Source of the DNA: Paenibacillus timonensis
GTDB taxonomy: Bacteria; Bacillota; Bacilli; Paenibacillales; Paenibacillaceae
NCBI RefSeq assembly: GCF_009725205.1
Contig: NZ_WNZY01000009.1
Coordinates: 62,001-126,000, forward strand
Length of the DNA: 64,000 nt
Direction: 5' to 3'
A program made the translations under genes and the position numbers. Under the pieces are notes generated by a model. That model saw nothing but the letters and a program-made list of their open reading frames with translations, was not told where the DNA came from and made no database searches. Of the stretch, positions 40,917 to 49,568 are shown piece by piece; the stretch's first letter is position 1; every line of letters starts with the position of its first letter.

Positions 40917-41918
40917 CTAGGGTTGCTGTTCTGTAGTAGTCGTTGTCGTGGTGGTTGTAGTCGTGGTCGTGGTTTCATTGCTTGCCGCCGGATCGGCGCT
41001 CTCATTATAGATGACAACCGATTGGGAGCTAGGCTCCCATTGCACGACCGCTTCAAAAGCCTCGCTGATGAACCGGACCGGAACAACCGTGCTGCCGTCA
41101 ATGACGGTAGCCGGCGCGTCCAGCGTCTGTTGTTCGCCATTCACGTAAGCCGTTTTGCTATTGATGATTAGCTTCAGCGTTACGCCGTCCTTCGTCACCG
41201 TGATCGACTTGTCCGCCGGGTTGTAGGCGACTTCCGCCTGCAAAGCTTCGGAGATGGCCCGGAATGGGACCAGCGTGCTTCCATCCTGCACGACCGGAGC
41301 TACGTCCGCCGCAGGCTGCTCGCCGTTGACGAACAATTTAACTCCTTTTTTCCCGAGCTTCTCATAGAGTTTGCCAAGTTTCTTGTACGATTCGATGTTC
41401 GTAAAGTCAGCCAACACCGCTTCTTCTTGCAAATAAACCGCATCGGTCACGCTGCCCTCTTGCTCCAACAGGTCCGCCGCTTTGGATAAAGCCGCCGCAT
41501 CTTCCTTGATTTGCGTAAGCTCCGCCTTCATCTCATCCGTGAGTTTGGTATCGTACTTTGTCAGGAGCAGATCAGCCAATACCGCGCCCGACGGCTTGTC
41601 CTTGACGTTTTGGATCGCTTTCAGCAAACCTTTGTAGCCGTTGTGGCCCGGTTTTTCGGATTTCTGCGTATCCGTCGATTCTTCGCCCTCCGGGGTTTGC
41701 GTGTCCTCCGTCGCCTGCTCCTCTACCGTCCCTTCCGACTGCTTCTCTACCTTCTTGCCGTTAGCTTTCGTTTGCTGTGCATCCACTTGGATGCCGGCTT
41801 CCGTTTTCTTATCGGCTCCCTTGCCGTTATTCCCTTGCTCCGCTTTTGCCGACGCCGTGCCGGTCGTCAAGCTTAATGCCACCACGCAGAAAAATGCGAT
41901 CATCCAGCTTTTTTTCAT
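40917..41918 (-). CDS. Secreted stalk-domain (copper amine oxidase N-terminal-like) protein with poly-Thr tail
   Basis: 333 aa. Signal peptide (MKKSWMIAFFCVVALS, cleavage near TASA-KA), an acidic, Gln/Glu/Thr-rich linker (residues 25-90), a helical segment (95-190), and a stalk domain (about 190-305) with two TLVPFRAISEAL / TVVPVRFISEAF repeats. The protein ends with 14 consecutive threonines before EQQP, a likely unstructured or glycosylated tail. It shares the stalk domain with the 1168-aa repeat protein earlier in the window. GAGGAGG lies ten bases before the ATG. Function unknown; cell-surface role inferred. Confidence 0.75.
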   Translation of the reverse strand: MKKSWMIAFFCVVALSLTTGTASAKAEQGNNGKGADKKTEAGIQVDAQQTKANGKKVEKQSEGTVEEQATEDTQTPEGEESTDTQKSEKPGHNGYKGLLKAIQNVKDKPSGAVLADLLLTKYDTKLTDEMKAELTQIKEDAAALSKAADLLEQEGSVTDAVYLQEEAVLADFTNIESYKKLGKLYEKLGKKGVKLFVNGEQPAADVAPVVQDGSTLVPFRAISEALQAEVAYNPADKSITVTKDGVTLKLIINSKTAYVNGEQQTLDAPATVIDGSTVVPVRFISEAFEAVVQWEPSSQSVVIYNESADPAASNETTTTTTTTTTTTTTEQQP

Positions 41919-41999
41919 GTTGTTGTGTCCTCCTCAATGATTGTCGTTAATTGGGGTTTGTTGTTTATTACGTTGCCCTATCAAAAATTGTGGGGGGCG

Positions 42000-42165
42000 C
42001 AAACAAATTATTTTGCCGGAACGCCGACATGCATCCGCCGCAGAAAGCTGAGCTGCGCCGCTTACGACATTCAAAATACCGACGAGAAAATCATCGATAT
42101 CGCCATGAGGTATGGCTATTTTATCAGCGGACGCTTTTACCGTGTACTTCAGGCGAAACGGATCA
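42000..42165 (+). pseudogene. Remnant of an AraC-family regulator
   Basis: One frame encodes CIRRRKLSCAAYDIQNTDE and KIIDIAMRYGY in direct sequence, which matches the central AraC/XylS double helix-turn-helix region (usual form: RRRLSLAAYDLQ...IIDIALRYGY). No start, sensor domain or second DNA-binding helix is present and the frame runs on into unrelated sequence, so this is a decayed fragment in the 432-bp gap between genes. Confidence 0.65.
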
Positions 42166-42168
42166 ATA

Positions 42169-42196
42169 AGAAAAAGGCCGACCGATGTCCTCGGTC
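42169..42196 (-). terminator. Hairpin with T tract, minus strand
   Basis: GACCGA/TCGGTC stem followed on the minus strand by GGCC and five T. Probably ends the DsbA-like transcript from 42351. Confidence 0.55.
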
Positions 42197-42232
42197 AGCA
42201 TTTCCGGCGCGCCTTGATGTCCCTTATGCTGC

Positions 42233-42335
42233 CTTTGCACGATTATCCCTTTCATTCAGGAGGGCCAGGGACCCGGAGTGAGTCGAGCTCTTCTCCAGTT
42301 CTCGGCAATCTGATCAAAGGGGATAATCGTGCAAA
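42233..42335. repeat. 103-bp hairpin element with 20-21 bp inverted ends
   Basis: CTTTGCACGATTATCCCTTT (42233-42252) and its inverse AAAGGGGATAATCGTGCAAAG (42315-42335, given here as AAAGGGGATAATCG then TGCAAAG) match apart from one extra base. The 62-bp core has no coding sense. It abuts the 3' end of the DsbA-like gene. Confidence 0.65.
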
Positions 42336-42346
42336 GCGTGCGAAAT

Positions 42347-42952
42347 GATCCTATTGCCCGCCAACCTCCGCCAGTTGCGCTTCGATCGCCGCCGCCAATT
42401 CCTCGTAAGAGGAGCTCGGCAGCAATTCCCCGTTGACCATGAACTGCGGCGTTCCGTTTACGCCGTAATAGCCGGCGGTTTTGAAATCTTCTTTGACCGG
42501 CAACATGTAGGCATGACTTTTCAGATCGCTTGCGAAGCGGTCGTAATCGATACCGTTGATATTTTTCTTCACGAAGTCCAGCAAAAATTCGGGTGTCGCC
42601 CAAATTTTTGTCTCATCGCCCTGATGCGCATATAACTTGCTCTTGAACTCCCAGAACTTCTCGTTGCTCTGCGCCGCAACCGCCTCGCCCGCGCTGGCCG
42701 CCATGATCGAATCCCGGTCAATGAACGCGAAGTTGGTAAAGAACAACTCAATTTTGCCGGTATCGATGAAGTCTTTTTGAAGCTGAGGCATGTAGGTTTC
42801 TTCCCACTTCTTGCAGGCCGGGCATTTAAAATCGGCGAATTCGATCACCTTGACCTTCGCGCTCGGTTCTCCCAAATGCGGTTGCTTCTCATACTTCAAG
42901 CCTTCGGCGGTGTAATCGCCTTTGATTTCCGTGTAGTTCGGGAGGTCCTTCA
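42347..42952. repeat. Direct repeat A (about 600 bp, shared by the DsbA-like genes)
   Basis: Matches 44635-45241 in the same orientation with about seven substitutions, all silent in the encoded protein. Confidence 0.9.
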
Positions 42953-43082
42953 GTTCGGCGGATTTTGCGCTCTTCACGTACGTAATCACGCCGATCAATA
43001 CTATTAACCCAAAGACAATTACTGTAATCACATAAAGGCTTTTTGAACTTGCCTTTCCACTTTTTCCCGTTACGTTAGCCAT
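42351..43082 (-). CDS. Membrane-anchored DsbA-like thioredoxin-fold oxidoreductase, copy A
   Basis: 243 aa. A short basic N-terminus, one membrane helix (residues 17-36), then a DsbA/BdbD-type domain facing outside. Active site CPAC (Cys87-Cys90) and the cis-proline loop NGTPQFMV are intact; the inserted helical domain lies between. It should form or rearrange disulfides in exported proteins, though no DsbB/BdbC partner is nearby. The ATG at 43082 follows GGAGGGAGG. From LKDLPNY to the end (about 200 residues) the protein is identical to copy B at 44640, while the N-terminal anchors differ. Confidence 0.9.
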   Translation of the reverse strand: MANVTGKSGKASSKSLYVITVIVFGLIVLIGVITYVKSAKSAELKDLPNYTEIKGDYTAEGLKYEKQPHLGEPSAKVKVIEFADFKCPACKKWEETYMPQLQKDFIDTGKIELFFTNFAFIDRDSIMAASAGEAVAAQSNEKFWEFKSKLYAHQGDETKIWATPEFLLDFVKKNINGIDYDRFASDLKSHAYMLPVKEDFKTAGYYGVNGTPQFMVNGELLPSSSYEELAAAIEAQLAEVGGQ

Positions 43083-43155
43083 TATTATTCCTCCCTCCAT
43101 TTATATTACCAAGATCAACACCCACTTAATGTTAGTTCTCCACTTTGGCTCTTGG

Positions 43156-43275
43156 TCATAAGTTATTGTTTTTCATTTTTTCAACTTCTTTTTCGAGCTT
43201 GTGGAGCCGTTGGTGCATTCTATAAAAATAAGGGGCAGTACACACAATCAAAATAACAATTATTCCAATGGCCAT
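43156..43275 (-). CDS. 39-aa single-span membrane protein
   Basis: Starts ATG at 43275 behind a clear AAAGGAG seven bases upstream. The product is MAIGIIVILIVCTAPYFY (one membrane helix) followed by a charged helix HQRLHKLEKEVEKMKNNN. It is AT-rich like the insert in which it lies. I do not recognise the family; a small regulatory or stress membrane peptide is possible. Confidence 0.55.
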   Translation of the reverse strand: MAIGIIVILIVCTAPYFYRMHQRLHKLEKEVEKMKNNNL

Positions 43276-43365
43276 AAAAAAACTCCTTTTATAAGAATTT
43301 AAGGTACACATTAAATAGTAACACAAAATCATAAAATATATAATATTACATTATTTACATAATTA

Positions 43366-43374
43366 TGGTATTAT
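43366..43374 (+). promoter_or_regulatory. Extended -10 promoter of the AT-rich secreted protein gene
   Basis: TGGTATTAT is an extended -10 element, about 65 bp before the start codon; the -35 is poor. Confidence 0.4.
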
Positions 43375-43437
43375 ATTAAATAAAAAAAGGAAAAGGAGGA
43401 TAGTATTGTTATAAAAATACCATTTGGAGGGTAAAAC

Positions 43438-44403
43438 ATGAAAACTAGTAAAAAAACCTTGGTTTCTTTTGTAATTACCTGTTCCATTATTTTTAGTATC
43501 TTTAGTCTTACAACTTTCGCAAGCGACTCCGATAAACTTTGTAGCATAACTCTTGGAAAATCCGAGTACTGCTCGAATGTGATGGCTATTCAAACATCCA
43601 CAGTATATTATAAAAATACTATGGAAGATTATGTGAAGGCTACGGATGCATATCATTTGAATTTCATTATGACTACATGGAAACCTGATGTAACACGCGG
43701 AGATCCAATTTATAAAACATACTGGGTAACAGATAATTTTAATAATGAGCTTCTTTTTACCGATAATAGCCACTATGGATACCATCTAACAGACTACACA
43801 ACATTAACCACAGGTATTAATAAAACAGCAGGATACTATCCTCAAGATTATGGAAGACCAGTCAGCGCTCTCGAAACCCAAAATATGCCACCAAATACAT
43901 GCAGTATAAGTACTGGGGTTATATGCCGAACTTATACGCAAGCAAATCAGCTATCAGTAAAAAATTCTTCCCTTGCAGCAAAAGATTCCCTTGCTAATAA
44001 CCTCATGTCTACTAGTGAAAGTTTATCTACCAAATTTGCGCTTGAAAATACCAATCTTTCTAAAAAACAGCCAACTAAGCTCCCATTTACGGTAGATGAG
44101 ACCTATGCCCAAAGTTCAACTATTGGGAATCATAATATCCTTGAAATTACTTACGTCAATAATGAAACCAAGGACTATTTAACATTAAGAACAGTTGACG
44201 CCCAAATAACTCCAATATCTTCGAATTTTACAATTAAACAAGGTAAGTTAGATAATAGCATTGTGTCAAATTATTTAGATAATGGACTAACTCAGATTTT
44301 AGATTGGAAGCAAGATGGATATTCATTTACAATTTTTTCCTCAAGCCACAACAAAACGTTTTCACAAACAGAACTCGAAGATATTGCAAAATCCCTTCAA
44401 TAA
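43438..44403 (+). CDS. AT-rich secreted protein of unknown function (DUF4367-like C-terminus)
   Basis: 321 aa. Signal peptide (MKTSKKTLVSFVITCSIIFS, cleavage near TFA-SD). The middle is rich in Thr, Ser, Asn and Tyr with four cysteines in the N-terminal third (two near CSITLGKSEYC, two near CSISTGVIC), which could form disulfides. The last 100 residues (EITYVNNETKDYLTLRTVD, then DGYSFTIFSSSHNKTFSQTE) resemble DUF4367-type domains of exported Bacillota proteins. GGAGGG stands six bases before the ATG. Base composition is far more AT-rich than neighbours, a sign of transfer. It sits between two DsbA-like genes, which could oxidise its cysteines. Confidence 0.65.
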   Translation: MKTSKKTLVSFVITCSIIFSIFSLTTFASDSDKLCSITLGKSEYCSNVMAIQTSTVYYKNTMEDYVKATDAYHLNFIMTTWKPDVTRGDPIYKTYWVTDNFNNELLFTDNSHYGYHLTDYTTLTTGINKTAGYYPQDYGRPVSALETQNMPPNTCSISTGVICRTYTQANQLSVKNSSLAAKDSLANNLMSTSESLSTKFALENTNLSKKQPTKLPFTVDETYAQSSTIGNHNILEITYVNNETKDYLTLRTVDAQITPISSNFTIKQGKLDNSIVSNYLDNGLTQILDWKQDGYSFTIFSSSHNKTFSQTELEDIAKSLQ

Positions 44404-44484
44404 ATAGTAGATGCATCAGCATCACTAATTAAGTTGTAATTTAAATCAGTCGTGTAATGAGAGAACACAACTCAGATTCGAAAT

Positions 44485-44526
44485 AAAAACGCCTTCTGTT
44501 CCCGATAGTGGAATAGAAGGCGTTTT
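44485..44526. terminator. Bidirectional terminator
   Basis: AAAACGCCTTCT/AGAAGGCGTTTT hairpin with A/T flanks, between the convergent secreted-protein and DsbA-like copy B genes. Confidence 0.85.
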
Positions 44527-44634
44527 CAAGAAATACACCGGTATATTACTAGTTGGCTAGATTAATCGCTGGATTAGATCAGAAGTACATCGTATCAAGT
44601 TGAGGCTGTCATTCATGTCCTCACCTTTTAAATT

Positions 44635-45241
44635 CTATCCTATTGCCCGCCAACCTCCGCCAGTTGCGCTTCGATCGCCGCCGCCAATTCCTCGTAAGAG
44701 GAGCTCGGCAGCAATTCCCCGTTGACCATGAACTGCGGCGTTCCGTTGACTCCGTAATAGCCGGCGGTTTTGAAATCTTCTTTGACCGGCAACATGTAGG
44801 CATGACTTTTCAGATCGCTTGCGAAGCGGTCGTAATCAATACCGTTGATATTTTTCTTCACGAAGTCCAGCAAAAATTCGGGCGTCGCCCAAATTTTTGT
44901 CTCATCGCCCTGATGCGCATATAACTTGCTCTTGAACTCCCAGAACTTCTCGTTGCTCTGCGCCGCAACCGCCTCGCCCGCGCTGGCCGCCATGATCGAA
45001 TCCCGGTCAATGAACGCGAAGTTGGTAAAGAACAACTCAATTTTGCCGGTATCGATGAAGTCTTTTTGAAGCTGAGGCATGTAGGTTTCTTCCCACTTCT
45101 TGCAGGCCGGGCATTTAAAATCGGCGAATTCGATCACCTTGACCTTCGCGCTCGGTTCTCCCAAATGCGGCTGCTTCTCATACTTCAAGCCTTCGGCGGT
45201 GTAGTCGCCTTTGATTTCCGTGTAGTTCGGGAGATCCTTCA
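44635..45241. repeat. Direct repeat B (about 600 bp)
   Basis: Second copy of the sequence at 42347-42952; the similarity stops just inside the 5' third of both genes. Confidence 0.9.
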
Positions 45242-45494
45242 AACTGGAGGAACCCGAATCTTTGAGAAAAACGATCGCCAGGGTGATTACCAAGGCCCCG
45301 ATCAATATCAACGAGATCACAAAAATCAGACCGGATTTCGCAGTCCCCCGGCCTGTTCCTTTTCCGCCCGCAGATTTGCCTACAGTCCCCTTACCGGCGT
45401 TCTTCTTGCCTTGGGTTGTCCTGTTGTACGCCATCTTGTTGTTCGGAACCGGTTTCCCGCTGCCGTTACGATTGCTCCCCTTGTTATGGGCCAT
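44640..45494 (-). CDS. Membrane-anchored DsbA-like thioredoxin-fold oxidoreductase, copy B
   Basis: 284 aa. The N-terminal 55 residues are Lys/Gly-rich and cytosolic, followed by one helix (55-77) and the same extracytoplasmic domain as copy A, with CPAC at Cys128-Cys131 and the TP cis-proline. The basic, glycine-rich head is unusual and might bind acidic lipids or nucleic acid. AGGATAGCGG and GGAGG precede the ATG. The two copies probably arose by duplication followed by gene conversion over the catalytic part. Confidence 0.9.
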   Translation of the reverse strand: MAHNKGSNRNGSGKPVPNNKMAYNRTTQGKKNAGKGTVGKSAGGKGTGRGTAKSGLIFVISLILIGALVITLAIVFLKDSGSSSLKDLPNYTEIKGDYTAEGLKYEKQPHLGEPSAKVKVIEFADFKCPACKKWEETYMPQLQKDFIDTGKIELFFTNFAFIDRDSIMAASAGEAVAAQSNEKFWEFKSKLYAHQGDETKIWATPEFLLDFVKKNINGIDYDRFASDLKSHAYMLPVKEDFKTAGYYGVNGTPQFMVNGELLPSSSYEELAAAIEAQLAEVGGQ

Positions 45495-45565
45495 CCGCTA
45501 TCCTACCTCCATATGGATTCGTTTCGTCCTCATTCTAGCGTATGGCCCACGGCAAGGGACGTAAT

Positions 45566-47770
45566 TTAGGTCACAGAGTGACGCCGCAAGTATACAAACC
45601 GGCTGGCGTAATCGCCGGCCAAGGTCAGCGGCAGGCCGAGGCGCATCAAGGTGGAGCCGTGCCAGACGGCACCCGTGTGGGCCTCAGCGGCCGGGTTGTC
45701 GGTGTGCTCGTCAGTTGCGTTACCGTTGGTTCCTTCCACACCCGCAGCGACAGCTCCGGTCGGCATTTCTACCCGGTACCGCCCATCCGGCTCTAAGCCT
45801 TGGAGGCGCAGCCGCAGCTCCGTGTCGCCGAAATACTGCGCCTGCCGAAAAGCGAACACGGCGACTTCGTCCCGGTCTCGCGAGACATATTGCCACGCGG
45901 CCACATCGCCTTCGGCGAAGGAGGCAAGCCGGTAAAGGTCGCCTTCGGCAACCAAATGGCGCACCTGTTTGTACAGCGCCACATAACGGTTGGCTTCGAC
46001 GATTTCCGCCTCCGACCAGCGGGCGATGTTCGCGCCGATGCCGAGCCCGCCTAGCATGGCGCTGTGGAAGCGGAACGACAGCGGTAACCGCCGGCCGTTC
46101 AGGCCATGCGGAGATTCCGTTACCCAGCACATCATGACGGAGGGGCTGTAAGCGTACGAGAAGCCCTCCTGGATCGTCAGCCGGTCCCGGGCGTCCGTAT
46201 TGTCGCTGATCCAAGCCTGGTCTGCAAACCGCAGCATGCCGAGATCGATCCTTGAGCCGCCCCCGGCACAGGTCTCGAACTCCACCCGCGGGAAACGGCG
46301 CCGGAGCTCGGCCCAAATCTCGTACAAGCTATCGACGTGCTTGATCCACACCGATTCCTCCGCATGCTCGCGCAGCGGGATGGCCCCCGGCTCCGTGATC
46401 GTTCGGTTCATGTCCCATTTGATGAAGGCGATGTCGTAGGTGCTGAGCAGCCCCGTCATGAACTCAAGCACGAACGCCTTGACCTCCGGCTTGCCTAAGT
46501 TCAGCATCAATTGATTGCGAAGCAGCGTTCCTTCGCGCGTGGGGAATTGATACACCCAATCGGGATGGTTCCGATACAACTCGCTGTCCGGATTGACCGA
46601 TTCGGGTTCGACCCATAATCCGAAGTCCATGCCGAGCCGTTTCACCTCGTCGATCAGCTCCCGCAGCCCATTCGGGAATTTCTGAGGATTCACCTGCCAA
46701 TCGCCGAGACCGGCCCGGTCGCTGTGGCGCGCGCCAAACCAACCGTCGTCGACGACAAACCGCTCCGCGCCGATCCGGGCCGCTTGTTTGGCCAACTCGA
46801 TTTGCTCCCGGACGTTCACCGCGAATTCCGTCGCTTCCCAGGAGTTGTACAACACTTTCCGTTCCCGGGATCCGGGAAGCACGTAATCCCGTTGATAGTT
46901 GTGCAACTTCCGGCTCATCTCTCCGAAGCCGCCGGAGACGAAACCACCCGTAAACACGGGGGATGTATAGCTCTCTCCCGGTCCCAAAGTAAACGCCCCA
47001 TCGAAGTCGTTGACCCCACCGACGACGCGGACTTGGCCGAAGGTGGAGGACTCCAGGACGATTTTCCAGTTGCCGCTCCAACCCAGCGCACCGAACCAGA
47101 CGTTCCCGGACAACTCGTCCGCTTTGCCGTCATCCAGCGCAAACCAAGGGTTGGCATGCGCACCGGTGAAACCCTGCCGCGATTCCAGCACTTTCTTGCC
47201 TTCGGTGAGCGGCGCCCGCCGGAGCTGATATTCACCGGCCCAGCGGCCGGTCACATGCGTCAGGCGGACGGAAGGCTCGGCCGGGGCGGACCAGGCCGCC
47301 GCCATGACCTGATCGATCCGAACGGGAACGTCCTCCTCATTGACGATCGTTACCGAACGTTCGATCAGATCGTATTTCTCGATAACCCGGTAGCGCAGCT
47401 CCACCCGCAAACGGTAATACTCATCGCGCAGCCGAACAATCAAATCGTCCGCCGCCAAGCGGCTCCCGACTTCATACCCTTCATATCGCAACCGCAAATC
47501 GCGAACGCCGTTCTGGAATTTCACCTTCAGGCAGGGCTCTGCATATAAGGTACCGCCCCAACCTCCATACTCCTCCCGTTCCCGGTTCACCTCGGCATCA
47601 AAGGAGCTGTGGTGACGGAGGCGAAGCAAATCGGCACATTCCGCAGCCTCCACCGGCTCGCCCCAGTAGAGGTGTTGCAACGTCCCGTTTTCGTTGACGC
47701 CAAATACGTAAGACGAGTTTTTCGTGCGTAGTTCAAATATTTTTGATGCTTCCAACACGTTAATCGGCAT
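45566..47770 (-). CDS. GH36 alpha-galactosidase
   Basis: 734 aa, cytosolic. N-terminal beta-supersandwich, central barrel with WEATEF, DDGWFG and nucleophile Asp453 in IKWDMNR, acid/base region ISDNTDARDR (residues 521-530), and a short C-terminal beta domain. It cleaves terminal alpha-1,6-galactose from raffinose-family sugars, melibiose or galactomannan fragments. It is the last gene downstream of a binding protein and two permeases on the same strand, so those probably import its substrate. The C-terminal region contains a low-complexity insert (ATDEHTDNPAAEAHTG) not expected in the core family. Confidence 0.93.
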   Translation of the reverse strand: MPINVLEASKIFELRTKNSSYVFGVNENGTLQHLYWGEPVEAAECADLLRLRHHSSFDAEVNREREEYGGWGGTLYAEPCLKVKFQNGVRDLRLRYEGYEVGSRLAADDLIVRLRDEYYRLRVELRYRVIEKYDLIERSVTIVNEEDVPVRIDQVMAAAWSAPAEPSVRLTHVTGRWAGEYQLRRAPLTEGKKVLESRQGFTGAHANPWFALDDGKADELSGNVWFGALGWSGNWKIVLESSTFGQVRVVGGVNDFDGAFTLGPGESYTSPVFTGGFVSGGFGEMSRKLHNYQRDYVLPGSRERKVLYNSWEATEFAVNVREQIELAKQAARIGAERFVVDDGWFGARHSDRAGLGDWQVNPQKFPNGLRELIDEVKRLGMDFGLWVEPESVNPDSELYRNHPDWVYQFPTREGTLLRNQLMLNLGKPEVKAFVLEFMTGLLSTYDIAFIKWDMNRTITEPGAIPLREHAEESVWIKHVDSLYEIWAELRRRFPRVEFETCAGGGSRIDLGMLRFADQAWISDNTDARDRLTIQEGFSYAYSPSVMMCWVTESPHGLNGRRLPLSFRFHSAMLGGLGIGANIARWSEAEIVEANRYVALYKQVRHLVAEGDLYRLASFAEGDVAAWQYVSRDRDEVAVFAFRQAQYFGDTELRLRLQGLEPDGRYRVEMPTGAVAAGVEGTNGNATDEHTDNPAAEAHTGAVWHGSTLMRLGLPLTLAGDYASRFVYLRRHSVT

Positions 47771-47805
47771 ATGATCACTCTCCCCTTCCCGCTTGCTCCC
47801 TAACC

Positions 47806-48624
47806 TCAGCCTTTGACCGCTCCGGCGGCAATGCCTTTGATGATGAACTTCTGCATCAACAGGAAGAACGCAATAACCGGAATCATGCCCATGACGGCAT
47901 AAGCAAATGCCAGGTTCAGGTCGCTGCTGTATTGTCCGAAGAAGAAATACTGCTGCAACGGGATCGTACGATATTGGTTATCCTGCAAATACAAGAGCGG
48001 CAGCAGGAAGTCATTCCAGATATATAAGGCATTCAGAACGACAACTGTCGCCGTCACCGGTTTGAGCAACGGGATGATGATTCGGGCAAAAATCCCCGGC
48101 GTGCTGCAGCCGTCAATTTTGGCTGCCTCCTCGATCTCGCGAGAGATTTGGCGGATGAACGCGGCGTAGAACAACACTCCCGTCTGGATGCCGAACCCGC
48201 CGTAAATCAGAATGATTCCCCAATGGGTATCGAGCATCTGAAGCGTTTTGCCGAGTTTATACAACGGCAGCATGGTGACTTGAAACGGAATCATCATGCC
48301 GGATAGAAACACCATGAACATAAGGTTGTAAAAGGGCTTGTTTCTTCTTGCAATGGAGTAGCCAGCCAAAGCGGATACCAGCACGATCAGCACGACGGAG
48401 ACCACCGTGACGATCAAGCTGTTCATGATCGCCAGCGGGAATTTCGAAGTCTCCCAGGCATGGACGTAGTTGGCGAAGTTAAGGCTGGACGGCAGCGCGT
48501 AGAAGTTATCGAACGTTTGTTTCGCTGTTTTTAGCGACATCAGCAGAGCTACATACAGCGGAAAGAGAAATAAGACCGCCAGTGCCAGAAACAGGAGGAA
48601 GGTGATGGCTTTGTTCGCTTTCAT
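47806..48624 (-). CDS. Carbohydrate ABC transporter permease (MalG-like)
   Basis: 272 aa, six helices, with the EAA loop EEAAKIDGCSTPGIFARII that contacts the ATPase. It pairs with the MalF-like permease encoded just upstream; the start codon shares a base with that gene's stop (TAATG). It should import an oligosaccharide, likely an alpha-galactoside given the adjacent GH36 gene. Confidence 0.92.
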   Translation of the reverse strand: MKANKAITFLLFLALAVLFLFPLYVALLMSLKTAKQTFDNFYALPSSLNFANYVHAWETSKFPLAIMNSLIVTVVSVVLIVLVSALAGYSIARRNKPFYNLMFMVFLSGMMIPFQVTMLPLYKLGKTLQMLDTHWGIILIYGGFGIQTGVLFYAAFIRQISREIEEAAKIDGCSTPGIFARIIIPLLKPVTATVVVLNALYIWNDFLLPLLYLQDNQYRTIPLQQYFFFGQYSSDLNLAFAYAVMGMIPVIAFFLLMQKFIIKGIAAGAVKG

Positions 48625-49502
48625 TAAAGCTCAACCTCCCGTCTTCTGGAAATGGACATCTGAACGACCGTCACGAGGACGAGAATGAGGAAGAACAGCA
48701 TGGACAGCGCCATCCCGTATCCTCCCTTAAACGAGGCGAACGAAGTCCGGTAGATATAGGTGGACATGACCTCGGTCGCAAAGCCGGGACCGCCGTTCGT
48801 CGTGACGTAAACGAGATCGAACACCTTCAGCGAGCCGGTGAGCACGAGCAGTAGGTTGATCGTAACGGAAGGGGCAAGCAACGGCAACGTGATGTGCCGG
48901 AACGTCTTCCAAGTTCCCGCCCCGTCGATGCGGGCGCTTTCGAACAACTCGCCCGGAATGCCTTGCAGGCCGGCGATGTAAATAATCATCGGCGACCCGA
49001 CCCCTTGCCATAAAGCGATCAGGATTAAGCCGAACAGCGCGTAATCGGGATTGCCGAGCGGACTGGATACCTCGAGACCGAGATGGCTCAGCAAGTTCGG
49101 AATTCCCGTGCTATAGTTATAGCTCCAAACGAACCCCGCCAGCACGATCGAGATGACGCTCGGCAGGAAAAAGACCGTCCGAAACAGGTTGCGCAAAGGC
49201 AAGAAAGCGTCCAACACCAAAGCCAGCAGCAGAGATAGCACGTTAACCAGAATGGTTAGAATAATGGCATATTTAAACGTGTTCCACAGGGCGTCCCAAA
49301 AGCTCGGATCCCCAAAAGCCTGCACGTAATTATCGAAGCCTACGGAAGCAAAAGAATCGGAAACCCCGTCCCAATTCGTGAACGAATACCGGGCTCCCAT
49401 CACCAGCGGAATCACGACCGCCAGCACGAACAGAGCCATCCCCGGTAGCATAAACAAGACGTACCACATTTCATTTTTCGCCGTGCGTTTTAAAGTTTCC
49501 AT
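48624..49502 (-). CDS. Carbohydrate ABC transporter permease (MalF-like)
   Basis: 292 aa, six helices, EAA loop ELFESARIDGAGTWKTFRHI. ATG at 49502 with GGAGAGGG upstream; an earlier ATG in frame lacks an RBS. No ATPase gene is in the cluster, so a shared MsmX/MsmK-type ATPase elsewhere is expected. Confidence 0.92.
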   Translation of the reverse strand: METLKRTAKNEMWYVLFMLPGMALFVLAVVIPLVMGARYSFTNWDGVSDSFASVGFDNYVQAFGDPSFWDALWNTFKYAIILTILVNVLSLLLALVLDAFLPLRNLFRTVFFLPSVISIVLAGFVWSYNYSTGIPNLLSHLGLEVSSPLGNPDYALFGLILIALWQGVGSPMIIYIAGLQGIPGELFESARIDGAGTWKTFRHITLPLLAPSVTINLLLVLTGSLKVFDLVYVTTNGGPGFATEVMSTYIYRTSFASFKGGYGMALSMLFFLILVLVTVVQMSISRRREVEL

Positions 49503-49568
49503 CGGTTCACCCTCTCCTAAACCGGCGAAAGGCACAGGCCCCTGCCCATGCCTTCCGTCTAGTTCGCT

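Noticed and set aside
41925-42281. 118-codon frame as an intact gene
   Set aside because: Only about 50 residues resemble an AraC helix-turn-helix; no RBS, no sensor domain, and the ends are unrelated sequence. Recorded as a pseudogene fragment.
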